Shown: positions 1 through 12,800 of the stretch, in pieces
Numbering within the stretch: the stretch's first letter is position 1
How the letters are laid out: the number at the start of each line of letters is the position of its first letter
NCBI GenBank assembly: GCA_029449235.1
Contig: JANATG010000010.1
Location: forward strand, 682,001 to 746,000
Source of the DNA: Linnemannia schmuckeri
Taxonomy: Eukaryota; Mortierellomycota; Mortierellomycetes; Mortierellales; Mortierellaceae
DNA length: 64,000 nt
Direction: 5' to 3'
Program-made: the position numbers and the translations under genes
Notes under the pieces: model-generated
Seen by the model: only the letters and a program-made list of their open reading frames with translations
What the model was told of the DNA's origin: nothing
The model's database searches: none

Positions 1-2508
1 GGACTCTTGGGCTGCGAAAGGATTTATATGTATTTTTGCTTTCTTCTTTTAACCCTTTGTCGTAAAAAAAAGGGAGCAGGAGTGTGGGTGGTTATTTCAA
101 CCGGGAGGATAAAGGGTGATCTGATGTGGATGTAAGAACCGATGCTTCCGAGCTAACAAACAGATGAGGGATTGTTGTCTGTATGTGTATGAATAATGGA
201 AAGGGAAATAGGTTGGTGAGAAAAGAAAACAAAAAAAAAGGACAAAAAATAGGACCGAGGTGTCCTCATTTTATAGCAAAAGCCGTTTAGAGTTTTGTTT
301 TTTTTCCTCTTTTTTTTTACAGCCTGTGCAGTGCAAAGCTGACAATCTTCCGATGAGAGACAAAAAGGAAGTTTTTTCTCTTTTAATTGACTCCTTCCGC
401 CCCAAAATAACAAGACAAAGCTCTGCTCAACCCTGGGCCCATTCTCGTTCTCATACATTCTATATTATTATCCGTACTGGCAACCCCGACAGACTATCAA
501 GATACAAACCCGCAGTTTCTAGCACTGCGGCTGGGGATTCCCACTCCGGCGACCCTCCCTCCTCTCTCCAGCATTGCTCCCGTCGTTTCAAAGGCGCCAA
601 CTACGGGTAATTTTTGGGATGGGTTGGTGGAGTAGAAGCCCCTGTTCAATTTTTTCATAGTGTAGTTTGGCTCCAGTGCTCCAATCGCACCTAGACCCAG
701 CTCATGTCAATGCTATTGTTCAAGGTTACAGCAAGGATCACTAGACTGTGGTAATCAGGCTTTTCTCCTCTTCCTCTCCGTCCTTTCCCACTCGCCTATT
801 GTCCTATTCTTTAATGCTTATTGTCATCACAGTCCTTTGTTCCCTTGAGGAGGTTTCTTGATCATTAAAGACACCTCTGCATTCGGCTGAACACAAAGCA
901 GCAGCCGTTTTTGTTCTTCAATGTTTTGTTTTGGAAATGAATTAAAGGCAAATAAACAGTTTAGAATCGGATATGTGAAAAATCAAATTGGCTTCTACGT
1001 CCCTACAAAAAACCGGTTTTTTTAAGCTTTTGACCAAGTAAAATTATTCATTCGATGTGTGTCGTTTAAATTACCAACATTCGTAGGTCTCAAGCGACAC
1101 AAAGGATACATATCCATTCCCACCCCAATCATGGTACACAATGCCGTGTAAAAAAATGCTCACAAAGCACATCCAGCAATTCAACAACCCCTGCAAATAG
1201 GTGCACAGTTCTAAACGTCGTGATCGTCCCACCTGATGGATAGTTTCGCTACAAAAACGAACAAAACCTGTCTGCCCTTTGAACACTGGCAGGTTATGCC
1301 AAGCTTGATTGTCAAATGCACTTTAGTGTATCACAGAAGAAAGGGGGGCCGATATGATATAGATGGTTGAATAGTGGTTGATGGTTGAACTGATTAGGAT
1401 AACTGTGACGGTTAAGTGCAGTGGCATGTTGTTTGTGTGCGGTACGATGTTTGCTGGGAAAGGGAGATTGACAAAGGGGTAGAGAAAGCAACTCACGGAC
1501 CAAGAGCCAAGAATCTTTGGCCAAGGAAGGAAGCGTGCAATGTGATAAACGTTTGGTATGTGGTGACATGGCGTGTGACATTGCTCGGCAACCAAGTAAT
1601 CAAACAAGTGAGCGCCCAAAACAATCAATGCAAGAGAATGCCAAGAAGTAGACAAACCAGACAAGCCAGAAAAGGACAGCATCCTCACTTCTTATTTTTT
1701 TCATTGAAACCCCTGCACAACGCTCTTTGTTTTGTCTACTTTTCTTCCACATTAAGTTATTTTGATATCCTTTTCTTCATCTCCTCTTTTTCATGGTGCC
1801 TGACCCTTTTCACTTTTGGCTTGTTGTTAATTGAGCGTAAAAAGGGATCAGGAGTCAAGGATATCAAGGGGTGTGAACGAGGTGGGGGGACTGGTTTTCG
1901 TCCTTTGTCTACTTTGCTTATCCCTCCCCCCCCCCTTTTTTTTTGTTGAATCGCCCTCTATCGCATCGGAGAACATGGCCAAAAAGGGCAAGCAAACAGG
2001 AGCCCAATTCCCGAAAAAATAATAATCAAAAAATGTACATAACCAAAACGAAGGCGAGAAGGAGGCCAGGCCGGTCTAATTCTGGACGCTTCGGAGTGAA
2101 TGTGGCACATGTTGAACAGCCCTTCTGCCACGTCAAACCATAATAAAATTGCAAAGTAACGCAAGACCAAAGCACACAGATAACTTGTGCATGTATCCCG
2201 AAGTGCCTCATTAGCAAATAAAAGAATAACACTTGCCGAAGGAAAATGTAAGAACACGAGAGAAGAGGAAGGAGGGGCAAAGGAGAGTCAAGCCAAGCTT
2301 ATTTCCTCGTTGACGTCTTTTTTTCTTTTCTGTTTCCATTTTTTTTTCTATTTTGACCCTTGTGCTTTGATCCCTACTGTCTCCTGTCTGCGCAGGACAC
2401 CCAAAAAGTCAATTGAGGCAAACCAAGTAGTCCGCCTGGCTGGGAAACATCAAAATCTAACCTATCAGTCCCGCTTTGACCCGTGTTTGTACACTCTAAA
2501 TCATTCAT

Positions 2509-2510
<2 letters not shown>

Positions 2511-2554
<44 letters not shown>
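2511..2554. repeat. Poly-T run of 44
   Basis: An uninterrupted run of T, one of the longest homopolymers in the window. Similar tracts lie at 3070-3100 (T), 3648-3677 (A), 9743-9783 (A), 17472-17495 (A) and 55372-55398 (A). Some may be old retroposon tails; this one has no recognisable element body beside it. Confidence 0.95.
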
Positions 2555-2555
<1 letters not shown>

Positions 2556-3067
2556 GATGCGCTGCCTTGCATTCTTATTGAAGTCCTCCCTTTTCGTGCG
2601 TATCCGAGGCAACCATTGCACAGCATCCCCTGCCATGAACCCCCATAGAACTACGCTTTTTTTTCTTTTTGGCATTATTTCTTTTTTTTTTTTTCCCACC
2701 GGCGAACCTTTGTGGGGAAAGAAGCGAGGTACTTACTGTACCCGCTGCGCGAAGTGAACCATAACGCCCACAAGCATGCATAACACAAGTTCAAAAATCA
2801 CCTTTTTTGTTCAACTGATACCTTTCCTTCCTCTCCCTATTCATGCATGGCGCGCATACTCAACGTAGAATCAACAACGACAAACAATTGGAAAAGCAAA
2901 CTACAGAACTCCCGGCGTAAGGATACAAGAGGAAGATCATTCTGGAACAAACAACAACACCCTACCAAACGGAACGTTAGCAAAGTGAACTACCCGTTTA
3001 CCCAATCTTTCGCACTCCATTGTTTAATCGCCTTCGCAATTGTGCGTTGACGTCGAGAGCCTGTTTG

Positions 3068-3069
<2 letters not shown>

Positions 3070-3100
<31 letters not shown>
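3070..3100. repeat. Poly-T run of 31
   Basis: Uninterrupted T homopolymer in the gene-poor left flank. No coding sequence or element was recognised next to it. Confidence 0.95.
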
Positions 3101-3285
3101 CATTTGGTTCACAAATAGCGCGACCCTGCCGGGCGTACCATTTACGCCCAACATGTGCTTGGTGACCTTAAGCTAGCAACAAGGCTGACGCAAGGCATTC
3201 TGTACGTATGCCTTTTCCCATACCTCCCAAGGCCCAAAAAGCCTGCTGAGTGGAAGAACAAAACTCCAATCTTCCCTGGCACGTA

Positions 3286-3286
<1 letters not shown>

Positions 3287-3317
<31 letters not shown>

Positions 3318-3320
3318 GTT
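3287..3320. repeat. ATT trinucleotide microsatellite
   Basis: About ten ATT units in tandem with one TTG interruption near the right end. The poly-Asn and poly-Tyr open frames that cross it are artefacts of the repeat. Confidence 0.95.
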
Positions 3321-3647
3321 ATTTTGAGAAACGACTATTAATATGGAAAGGAAGGAAACGAACGGAGATATGATTAGGAATGCAACGTGTCGTTTCATGG
3401 AAGAAGGGGAACGACAAGAAGAGGGGTGCTGTGTGCTCAAGCCAGCCATCCAGACCAGATCTGGCCAGCCAGGAAGAACCGGATTTTATGAAATTTTTGG
3501 TCCTTTCGGATTCGGAGCGTACACAGCCGGTGTGGTACAAGTAATTGCGTGCCGTAATAACAAAAGTCCTTCCATAACCCATGGCAGCTGGGGATTTCTC
3601 TAGAATATTCATTTCCCACAAGAAAAACATGCCCCGCAAAAAGTAGG

Positions 3648-3678
<31 letters not shown>

Positions 3679-3790
3679 GGGTTATGAACAACAACCATTT
3701 ATTCATTCTAGTTGTTTCTCTCCTTTTTCTTCCTGCCATTTTATTCCCTAGGATATAGCGGTCAGAGAACGAGACGTCGTTGTGCTTGGC

Positions 3791-6700
3791 CTAAGAAGTA
3801 GGAGAAAGAGGTACAGCAATCTCACCAGCTTGATGAGCAAGCTTAAAAAACACCGACTCGGCTCTTTGTAGCAACATTCCTGGCGCCTCAAACTCAACAA
3901 CCCGCCCCTGATCCATTACCAGGATCCGATCGGAATCCATTACAGTTTTGATCCTATGTGCAATCGTCAACACTGTCCTGTCCTTGAACTCTTCCCGGAT
4001 CGTCTGTTGGATCAACTCGTCTGTCTCCACATCCACCGCAGCGGTCGCCTCGTCCAGGATCAGAATCTTGGATTTCCGAAGCAGCGCACGGGCAAGACAG
4101 ATCAACGATCGTTGGCCGACGGAAAAGTTCTCGCCGTTCTGCGCTACCTCCGCGCCTAGTCCTGATCCTCCTGGGAGCGAACGGATAAAGTCCTTAAGGT
4201 GGGCGCGTTCAAGGGCCTCCCACAGATCGGCGTCCGTGAACTCTTGGAAGGGGTCGAGGTTGTCGCGGATCGTGCCTACAAAGAGAGTCGGGTCCTGAGG
4301 GATAATCGCCAGATGCTTGCGCAGATCTGTAAGTCCCAAAGTCGAAATGTCAACGCCGTCAATCTCGATCGCTCCTCCGTCAATTTCCTCGTCCTCTTTG
4401 ACGGCAGGATTGTCCATAGCAGATGACGCGCCAAGAAGTGGCTCGTGCTCGTCCGAAGCATCGCTATCATCGTTGTCTTCCGTGCTTGCACTCTTCCTGT
4501 CATGATATCCCGAATTATCGCTCGCTCTCGCCCAATGACTATTCGCAGCCTCAACGATCCGGAACAACGCCAACGTCAATGACGACTTGCCAGCTCCCGT
4601 CCGCCCCACAATCCCAATCTTCTCCTGCGGTTTAATCTCGAACGACAAATGCTTCAAAACTAAATCCAATCCCTCCCGATACCTCGTCGAATAGTTCGTA
4701 AAGACAATGCGTCCCTGGGCAGGCCATAAGTCAGGAACCAGCTTGGAAGTCAACTCGGGAGCCTCGGTATGCTTGTCAGTGTACTCTTGAACACGCTCAA
4801 TAGCAATCAGATGCGATTGCCATTCAGAAAAATCCCTACAGAGCCACATCACACAGTCCGTAATCCCCATCGCAAAGCTCATCGACAGTCCCAGCACACT
4901 CGCATCGATCGTGTACCGTCCAAACACTCCAAAGAGGGCAATCGAAAGGACAATCGTGGCACTGAGCCACTGCAGCCGGACATCGACCCAGCGATTACAG
5001 AACGAGTAGGAGACATAGGCGTTGGCGTTGTAGTTGGTGCGTTTTGCATTCTCGTCAATAAATCGTTCTTGGATCGACATGGCGCGGATGGTCGTCACAC
5101 CATGCAAAGTCTCATCAAAGTGTTGGTAGATGGGCGAGGCCGAGACAGAATTAAAGCGCTTGAGGGATCGAACTGCCCAAAGGTAATAGTCAGAGATTAT
5201 GTAGAATCCCGCCGCAATGAACGGAACGATAAAGATGAACGCTGGGGTTGAAAAAATGACGATCGCTAATGTTGAGGTCACGGCCGACAGGAGATAGCCC
5301 AAGTCCAAAAACTTCCACGGCAAATGTTCGTCGATACTGTAACAGTCCCCAGACAAGCGGTTGATAATTCGTCCCAGGGGTGTGGTGTCGTAGAAACTAT
5401 TGGCAGTTAAAACAAAAAGTAGTCGTTAACTTACGAGGATTGCTATCTCTCCGCGAACCTCTATTTCATGGCACAATTCAAAAACAAAAAGATGTCCATA
5501 CCTCATGGGCAGCCGGAGAATGGTAGTGATCAAATCGCGATGAATAAGCTCAGAGGCCCGAATACGCGCAACAGAGAAGGCCAGGTAGATGTAGATCATA
5601 TGCACCACAACGTAAAGGACTGCAAAAGCCAAGAGTCCTGCCAGGAACAAGCCAATCGACGCCGCAAGCTCATCCTTAGACCTGTCCACCCAGTACTTAA
5701 GCCAAAGATTCGTTGCAACCGTACAGGCCTCGCCCAGGATAATGAGCACTGCCACTGTCAACGCGGTCTTGAGACCGCTGGCCTTGGCATAGGTCTTAAC
5801 AAGTCTTATCTCGACTCCTCCTCTCTTCATGATCTCCTCTGCTATCAGCTCGTCCTCCTCCTCTCCGTCGTACTCTTCATCGTCAGCCTTCGTCGCGGTT
5901 CCAGCTGCAGCAGCATCGCCTTCCTCTACGGTCGCAACGTCCGAATCCAGATTCGACCCCGCAGCAGAGTCAGTCTCGATGTTCTCATCGTCGATGGTGG
6001 TGGTGGAGTAGACGGCCGCAGACTCGGAAGTCAAACCATCGACGGGAGCATGGCATCCTTTGCGTTTTCTCGAATGCTTGGCAGAAAACTCCTTCATCAA
6101 CTGGTAGAATGACTTCTTTGCCGCCACAAGCTCCTCGTACTGACCCAGCTCGGCAATCTCGCCATCCCCCATAACCACAATCTGGTCCACAAGATCGAGG
6201 TGATGGATTCCATGCGTGACCAAAATGCGTGTTTTGTTCTTGAGTAAGCCGTTGGGTCCGATCAGGTTGTCCCAAAGATGCCTATCCACATGCGCATCAA
6301 CAGCACTCAGAGGATCGTCCAGCAAGTAAATATCGGCATTATCGTAGGTCGCCCTCGCCAGTGAGACTCGCTGCTTCTGCCCTCCAGAAAGGTTAATACC
6401 ACGCTCGCCAATCTCCGTCATGTCTCCAGCAGGCAACAAGTCCAGATCAGGGTCCAGTCCACAGGCCGTCAGAACGCGGTGGTATCTTTCCTGGTCAAAG
6501 AGATTTCCAAAAACAATGTTGTCCCTGACAGTCGCATTGATGATGAAAGCCTGCTGAGGGACATAGGCGACTCGGCCTCGGACGCGGATGGTGCCTTCAT
6601 GCTTATACATCTCACCGATAATCGCGTTGAGAAGCGACGACTTGCCCTGTCCGACACGTCCTACGACTGCAGTAAGCGACTTGTTCTTGACTGAGAGGGT

Positions 6701-9349
6701 GATGTTGCGAAGGGCCGGTTTTGGCGGTGTAGAGCTGTTGTTGCCCACGTTCTCGTCGACAGCGCCTTCGTGATTCGACAGGAACGGCCGTTGGTCACTA
6801 GATCCACCACCCTCCTCTACATCATCGTCTTCCTCTTCATCCTCGTCAGCAGCATTGTCGACCCAGTTTGGCTCCTTGCCTGATGTCCATGCCAAGGTGG
6901 CATCATTGATTTCCACCACTGGAGTATCAGAGTTCTCATCGTACTTTTCGTGCTGGACCTGGGTGCTGTCAATCTCCTCCCGCATCAAGAATCGCTGAAT
7001 ACGTTTTGTCGCCACCACCAAGGCAATCGTTGCTGCAGTTCTTCATCCACCAAAGGAAAAGGGAGCAAAAGTATTAGTGTCAAGACCAATGATTCTTAAT
7101 GTCAATATGTGCACGAAAACGCGGCAAATAAAGAAATATCGAACGCACCCTTCGGCAAGTCGACTAACAGGCTCGTGCAGCAAGTCAAAGAGAGTCAAAC
7201 TGACAAAGACAATTTTGGGTGTCAACACACCATGGCCAAGGGTCACATACGTCGCAAAGGTGACAAAGGTGACAATGGTAGACGTCGACGCAAACACCAA
7301 ACTCATCACAGCCTCGAGCGCGCCCATCTTTTTCAGAACGTTGAGCTCCGCTCTTCTGGCCTCAAGGATCTTGCTCTTGAATGCAGCCTCCCATCCATAG
7401 AGCTTGACAATTTTGATGCTAGACAAGATCTCGGTTGAAAGACGAACGCGCTCATCTGTGGCCTTCAGTCGATCCTCCTCCAGCCCTTCAAAGACCTTTG
7501 CTCGCCAAGACTGGAATGGAATAAACGCTACGATTGTGAATACTCCTGCCAAGAAGCTCCAACCCAAAAGTTGATACACTAGAAATAACAAAGAGTAGGA
7601 TCAAACCCATTTGTTAGTAACGGTATTTATACGTGGTAGAAACCAGATCGATAACACAAAAAAAAAAAACTTACACATGTAGAAGCAGATCGAAAAGTCA
7701 AAGGGAAGAGAGATCCAAAGTGCGAGATAGTCGAATCCTTCTTCCCACTGCACAGCATCGACCGACATATGGTTCAAGATCGCTCCTGTCGAGGATTTGC
7801 GCCTGGCATCGGGTGACAGCACAAGGACCTTGCGGTAGATCATGGAAGTCAGAGTTGCCTTTGCCTGTGCACAAGAGATAAAAACTCGTCGAAGATAATC
7901 GGCATATAGGGCAGAGACGGCACATCTTGCAAAGAAAATGCCAAACGCCAAAAGAACACCGTACCCAAAAGGCTTCTCCTCTGTGGCGGGTTTGACAAAC
8001 GAGGAGGGCAAAGCAGCAGTGACCGACTCTGGGTCTGAGGCGGAGGGTCCTTGAATGTAGTCCAGGAAGAGACCCAACAGTGCAGGCGAAAGGTAGTCGA
8101 GGAAGGGAATGATAATTTTGGCCGCAACGACGGGGACAAGGTTTCTCCAGTGGGCCTGAATGATGGCAAGCATGAGCGAGGGTTTCTTGATCTTTTTGAC
8201 CGCTTCCGGGTTGGCCGATCCTCCGGTTGCGCGGACCTTGTCGTAGTACCGCTTTGTCTTCCTGTTCCAGATTACCGATAGCCGAGCGTATCCATTCTCC
8301 GTCTTGTTCTCTTCTGGCAACTGATTGACAACATCAGAGGGCATAAGCATTTTTTGTTTGGCGGCCAATGAGACGATAGGCTGAAAGTAATGCTGACTCG
8401 TTCGAGAAAACAAGTTGGCCTTGTTCCATGCTTGTGCACCACTCAACTGCTGCACTCGAGTCGATCCCCTTGGCCATGTCTCGACCACCAGGCCGAGTGT
8501 CAAGAGTACAAGGTAGGCAATAGTGAACCGCAGCTCTGTTGACTGTATCCCTTGTCCCGCTTCCAGAAGAGTATGCAGGAGGATGGTAGCGGCGACGATG
8601 GACAAAGTGAAGAAGATGACCAGCGAGTCTGAAGACCGGATGGCGAACTTGTGTTCGTTATAGTTGAGTACCAGTGCACAGGCCTATTATATATAGAAAC
8701 AGAACAGAATAGTGTGTTAGCCATGGAGACATAGGTGGATTACGAATCAATTTATGGCTCATCTCTCGCGCAATTATTTTCCAAATTTGAACATCCATTA
8801 CCCATGCGACTGCTGTCAAAACTATTCCCAGGACTTTGTCAGGAGTGTTAATTCCGTTTACTGCGCCTTGTATCGTCTGGGCAGTCAATGTCAACGCCAG
8901 CAGCGACATGATGGCCTGGGATGGCCAGTAGATCCAAGCTGTCCGTCCAAACTGATGCGGTTTGCATGCAGTGCGTAGATATCGGATTCTTGCTGCAAAG
9001 ACTAGAAGAGCTACGCTCGACAATATAGAGTAGATGCTGCGCACAGAGGAAGTTGCAAGTAAATAATTAGCTCGGTTGATTTATGTGTGTATGTCTTTTG
9101 CCATTATCGATATTCTGTCTGAATAAAGCGATCATACCTGTATTCAAAGCAGAGCGTGAAGTCCGTCCGATCAGGGTTCAATGGTCCCTAAGAAAAACAG
9201 TCAAATAAAACGGAATGTACATCTGATAAAAATGTGATATCCACAGAAAAGTAATTGCACCCAAACAAAAACACAAATATGCAAAACAGCAAGCTGAACC
9301 TTACCCATCCTTCGGAGTCCTGTCCACAGAACCCGCTTGACCGGTCCAT
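3791..9349 (-). CDS. ABCC/MRP-type full ABC transporter
   Basis: An ATP-driven exporter of the ABCC (MRP/YCF1) family, expected in the vacuolar or plasma membrane, moving glutathione conjugates or similar organic anions (family knowledge; the substrate is not visible here). I place seven exons: 9349-9305, 9187-9138, 9036-8802, 8683-7675, 7578-7149, 7040-5502 and 5396-3791. All join in phase and give about 1637 aa. The N-terminus has hydrophobic TMD0-like segments, then TMD1. NBD1 has Walker A GRVGQGKSS, signature LSGGQKQR and Walker B IYLLDDP. TMD2 contains SFYDTTPLGRIINR. NBD2 has Walker A GRTGAGKSS, signature FSVGQRSL and Walker B ILILDEAT. The NBD1 Walker B reads DDP instead of DEP and NBD2 is canonical, the usual ABCC asymmetry. 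Acidic low-complexity insertions sit before NBD1 Walker A and inside NBD2. The start is the only ATG opening the exon-1 frame. A TATA-like sequence lies only a few bases upstream of it, so an upstream start or 5' UTR intron is possible. Confidence 0.93.
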
Positions 9350-9742
9350 GGTATATATAAACTCAATTGAAAGGGTTGTTTATGTTGATAAGCGATAAGA
9401 GGAAGGCAGTGCAGTACAGTAGTGTGAAAAGTGAAGAATAAAAAAAAAGGGGGGATGAAGAAGAGATGTTTTGAGGCGAAAATAAGAGATAATATCGGTT
9501 TATTTCATGAGGCGATTTACGGAATGGAGCAATGGAGCTTTCATATGATGCTACAGCCCTCAGATGTTTCCAGAAGAGTACGTATGAGCTCCAACTTGCG
9601 CAAATCTGTGGCGTAAAAAAAAAGGGAATGGATGGAATATGAAGAAAGTGGGTCGTCGCGTTGCAGTTCTTGCGTCTAGGTACGAATACGGCTCTCGTTT
9701 TGGAAGTTGCAATGAGAGTTGGCGGAATGGAAGGAGTGAAGG

Positions 9743-9786
<44 letters not shown>

Positions 9787-9829
9787 GAATGCGAAAGGGC
9801 CTCCTTAGAGTTACATATTCAAGAACACC
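9350..9829. other. Intergenic: ABC transporter upstream region
   Basis: No gene seen. It holds the 5' flank of the minus-strand ABC transporter and a 41-base poly-A run at 9743-9783. The right part may hold the 3' end of the Fanzor relic. Its penultimate exon seems to end at a GTAAG donor near 9920, and a possible acceptor lies near 9833. Confidence 0.5.
9743..9783. repeat. Poly-A run of 41
   Basis: Uninterrupted A homopolymer between the ABC transporter and the Fanzor relic. Confidence 0.95.
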
Positions 9830-12800
9830 CAACTAGTGATGTTAAATGAAGATAGCCACGTTAGTAAAAAAATCTCTTGGTCAATTTTTTTTTTCTTACA
9901 AAAAAACATTCAACAACAACTTACGAGACTGGTTGATGCGGATGTCGGCCTGCAAATAGGTAGTTCGGCTACTGGCGACTTTTCTGCAAGCAATACCAAG
10001 AAGAGTCTCGTCAGACCTACGTCTCGTTTCTCGAGGGATTGGGGGCTTCGGCGGTGGAGGCGGAGGAGGTGGGTCAGGTTCAAGGGGCTGAGGCTTGAAT
10101 TTTAGTAGCCGGTGTTGAGTCCTTAGTTGAGTCCTTAGTTGAGAGAGGCAAAGCGTTGATATATTTTCAGCCCCAACGACATTGTGATCGTAATCCATCC
10201 TACAGGCGCGACAGTACTTCGACCTCTGCCGATTACTTTCCAGAAAACAATCACAATCCTCCCTTGGACACTTGGCACTTGTAAAAATCCCACTCACTTC
10301 AACAATGATGATTCCAAGAGGGCGAGCCTATTAACAACAGAAAGAGATCAACAAATATCAGATACCGCGATTGCGCATTGACGCATATCCATTCTTTGCC
10401 CGGCTTCATATGACTGCCCGGTTCTTACCTTTTGTATGAATCTTTGATGAGAATTCCATGTTTGCTTGGTAATCCTGTCCTCCTGTTGAACTTCGCCAAA
10501 CCGATACACACAACAATAGGCGGCAGTCTCTTGTCCAACCCCCAAGTCGAACCCTTAACTGTCTCTTCCTTCTCAACATTGTTGCTGTCCTTGGTGGTAA
10601 TGGTCCGCTGTGCCATATTCAGGATGGATTCTAAGGCATAGTCCAAAGCCACGACCTGTGCCTTCTTGCTTTCCTACCGGTTCCGACGAAACCAGGGCTC
10701 GCGATAGAAGTGGAGACACTCGAGCACGGACGAGAAAGAACCAATGGGATTGCCAATGTATGAGAAAAATATGTTCAGGTTTTCCAGGCTGAAGGTAAGG
10801 ATTCCTGACTCCAACTGAGCAAAGGACCTGGCTCCGTTGGACGCGAGTGTGTTGGTTTTTCTGTTCGTCATAAGTCTCCGAAACATCAACGCCGGGCGCC
10901 AGAGAAAACCTCGTGAAACAGTCAAGACATGCCTTCGATTAAGGTTCTTGAGATCTCGGCACACAATTACGGCAGATTTGCGTTCGTCGGCGTAACCGAA
11001 CACGATCGTCTCAGAAGGATCCGGACACACTTCCGCCGATGAGAAACTGAGCTCTATATTCAGCAATAGTCGCGTCCCTGCCGTCCATCTTGTCCAGGCC
11101 AGATCTGGAACCGAATCTGGAGATATACTTGAATAGGCAGGGTCGAGAAATGATGCTGGATCAGGTGGCGCATCTGGTGTAGGCTCCACATCGGCTTTAA
11201 GATGGCTGAGCGGAGAGGTACGGCTTGAGCTGTCACTGGATCCAGAGTTTCTGCTTGGATCGATGTCCGTATTCCCTGGCCCGTGATCCGTTTCAAGTCC
11301 TCCCTTTTTCATAACAGCCTCCAAATCTTCGAATCTAAACCATCAAGCTCTTGTTCGCCCGCCAAATCAACCAAGTCCAGACCATCACCATCGTCAATAC
11401 CGTCGTCCTCCTTTGTTTGTGATTGTTGCTATTGTAGAGGGTTTTGTGATGGAGACGTCATAGGCAAGGCGACAAAGTACTAAACCGTCTGTAACAATTG
11501 TATCCTTCAGCCAATGTCGGGTGCGGGCGTGCTGGTCGTCCGGGTGGCCTCGGTCGACTGTGAGGTATTACTGTACATCCTGACTCGCAGGTTGGATCGC
11601 TTGATTACGCATGAAGTCCGTTCTCTTGTAGTCCCCATGACCAAAGACAACCTCGGTCACAATCCCGCGGTACTCTCATGGACATATTGGAAGTTCTGCT
11701 TTGTTTTGAAATCCAAAGGCGCGAGTTTGCTGTGAAGTGAGAACTGGAGTAATGCCTTGGTGTTCTTGTTCGCCCAGAGAATATTGATGATGTTGGATTC
11801 GCTCAAGCATACGGAACCCGGGGTGAGTTTGGCCTTGGGGAAGCTAGCACGGCGTTGATTTTGTTGTCCTTGAGGAGAAAGAAATAAGAGATGTTGGATA
11901 ATGGTGTCTATGCCCTTTATGTCAACCTAACTAAATGATAAAAGATTGAAATCGGAAATAGGTGGTAGGTTAGACGATAAATGACATTCAAATGGCATTC
12001 GTTGAGCTCTTAGACCAGTATTTGATTAGCTTACCTGCGTCTTGGAGTAGTGACTCTTCAAGGCCGTATGGACGGGCTTGCTTATCATGCTGGCGATGTT
12101 ACCGAATGGAGCTCTGCCATGCTCCTAAGAGGGCCGAATCCGGTCTGTTGGACAAAAAATCCATATGCGATCATTGCGGCAGTCGCCGCATCCAGAAATG
12201 TTGCATCGGGCTTGGATCTTGACATTTGGCTCCGCTCTCCAGAGTACAGCCGCCGTGCCAGAGATGTCAAAAACCAGGATCGTCGATGATCATGGCCAAT
12301 GTTCGTTCCGTGAAGGTTGTGTCGTCAGGGCGCCATGTCAGCTGCTGATCCCAAAGTTTCGCCGTAGAGATCTTTCCGGTGGTAGAGTGGTTCTTTGAAG
12401 AGCAAGGTGGTAGAGGAGACTTCATCTTAAGAATTTGATAAAGAGTGCGAAGGCATAGCAGAGGTAAATCTGCACTCGATTGCACAGATCCAGAGCCTTC
12501 ACGATCTCCGCCTGAATCTTTCTAGAATTCATCATGGCATAACCATAAACCCACTCCGCAACCGCCGAAGCGAAACCTTTACATCGATAAACAGATCGAA
12601 GATCCAATGCGACTCCCGAGGCCCAAGGGAGGTCCTTGAGCAAGAATGGTAGTGGAAGCTGACTGAGGGCATCCTGGGTTGCCTCCGATGTTGAATGTTT
12701 GTTGTTTGCACTTGGGTCTGTTGAAGTAGGCTGTGAGGGTGGGGCGGTAGAAGATGATGCTTTATCGAGAGACTGGCTTGGACGGGGTGCTGGAGTGGCT

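Larger units (their letters stand above)
1..3790. other. Gene-poor, homopolymer-rich intergenic stretch
   Basis: I see no gene here. Open frames on both strands are short, have no recognisable domain and are largely made of Phe/Lys/Asn runs from poly-A, poly-T and ATT tracts. It lies downstream of the ABC transporter, which ends at 3791, so the last few hundred bases probably hold its 3' UTR. A very short or unusual RNA gene cannot be excluded. Confidence 0.6.

Noticed and set aside
1323..1949. Frames of 121 and 177 codons on opposite strands
   Set aside because: No domain, no splice pattern and no codon bias; they overlap each other antisense.
8684..8801. Reading through exon 3 of the ABC transporter to a donor at 8743
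   Set aside because: That donor leaves the wrong phase for the next exon; the donor at 8801 (TGG then GTAATG) closes the phase and gives the expected TMD0 text.
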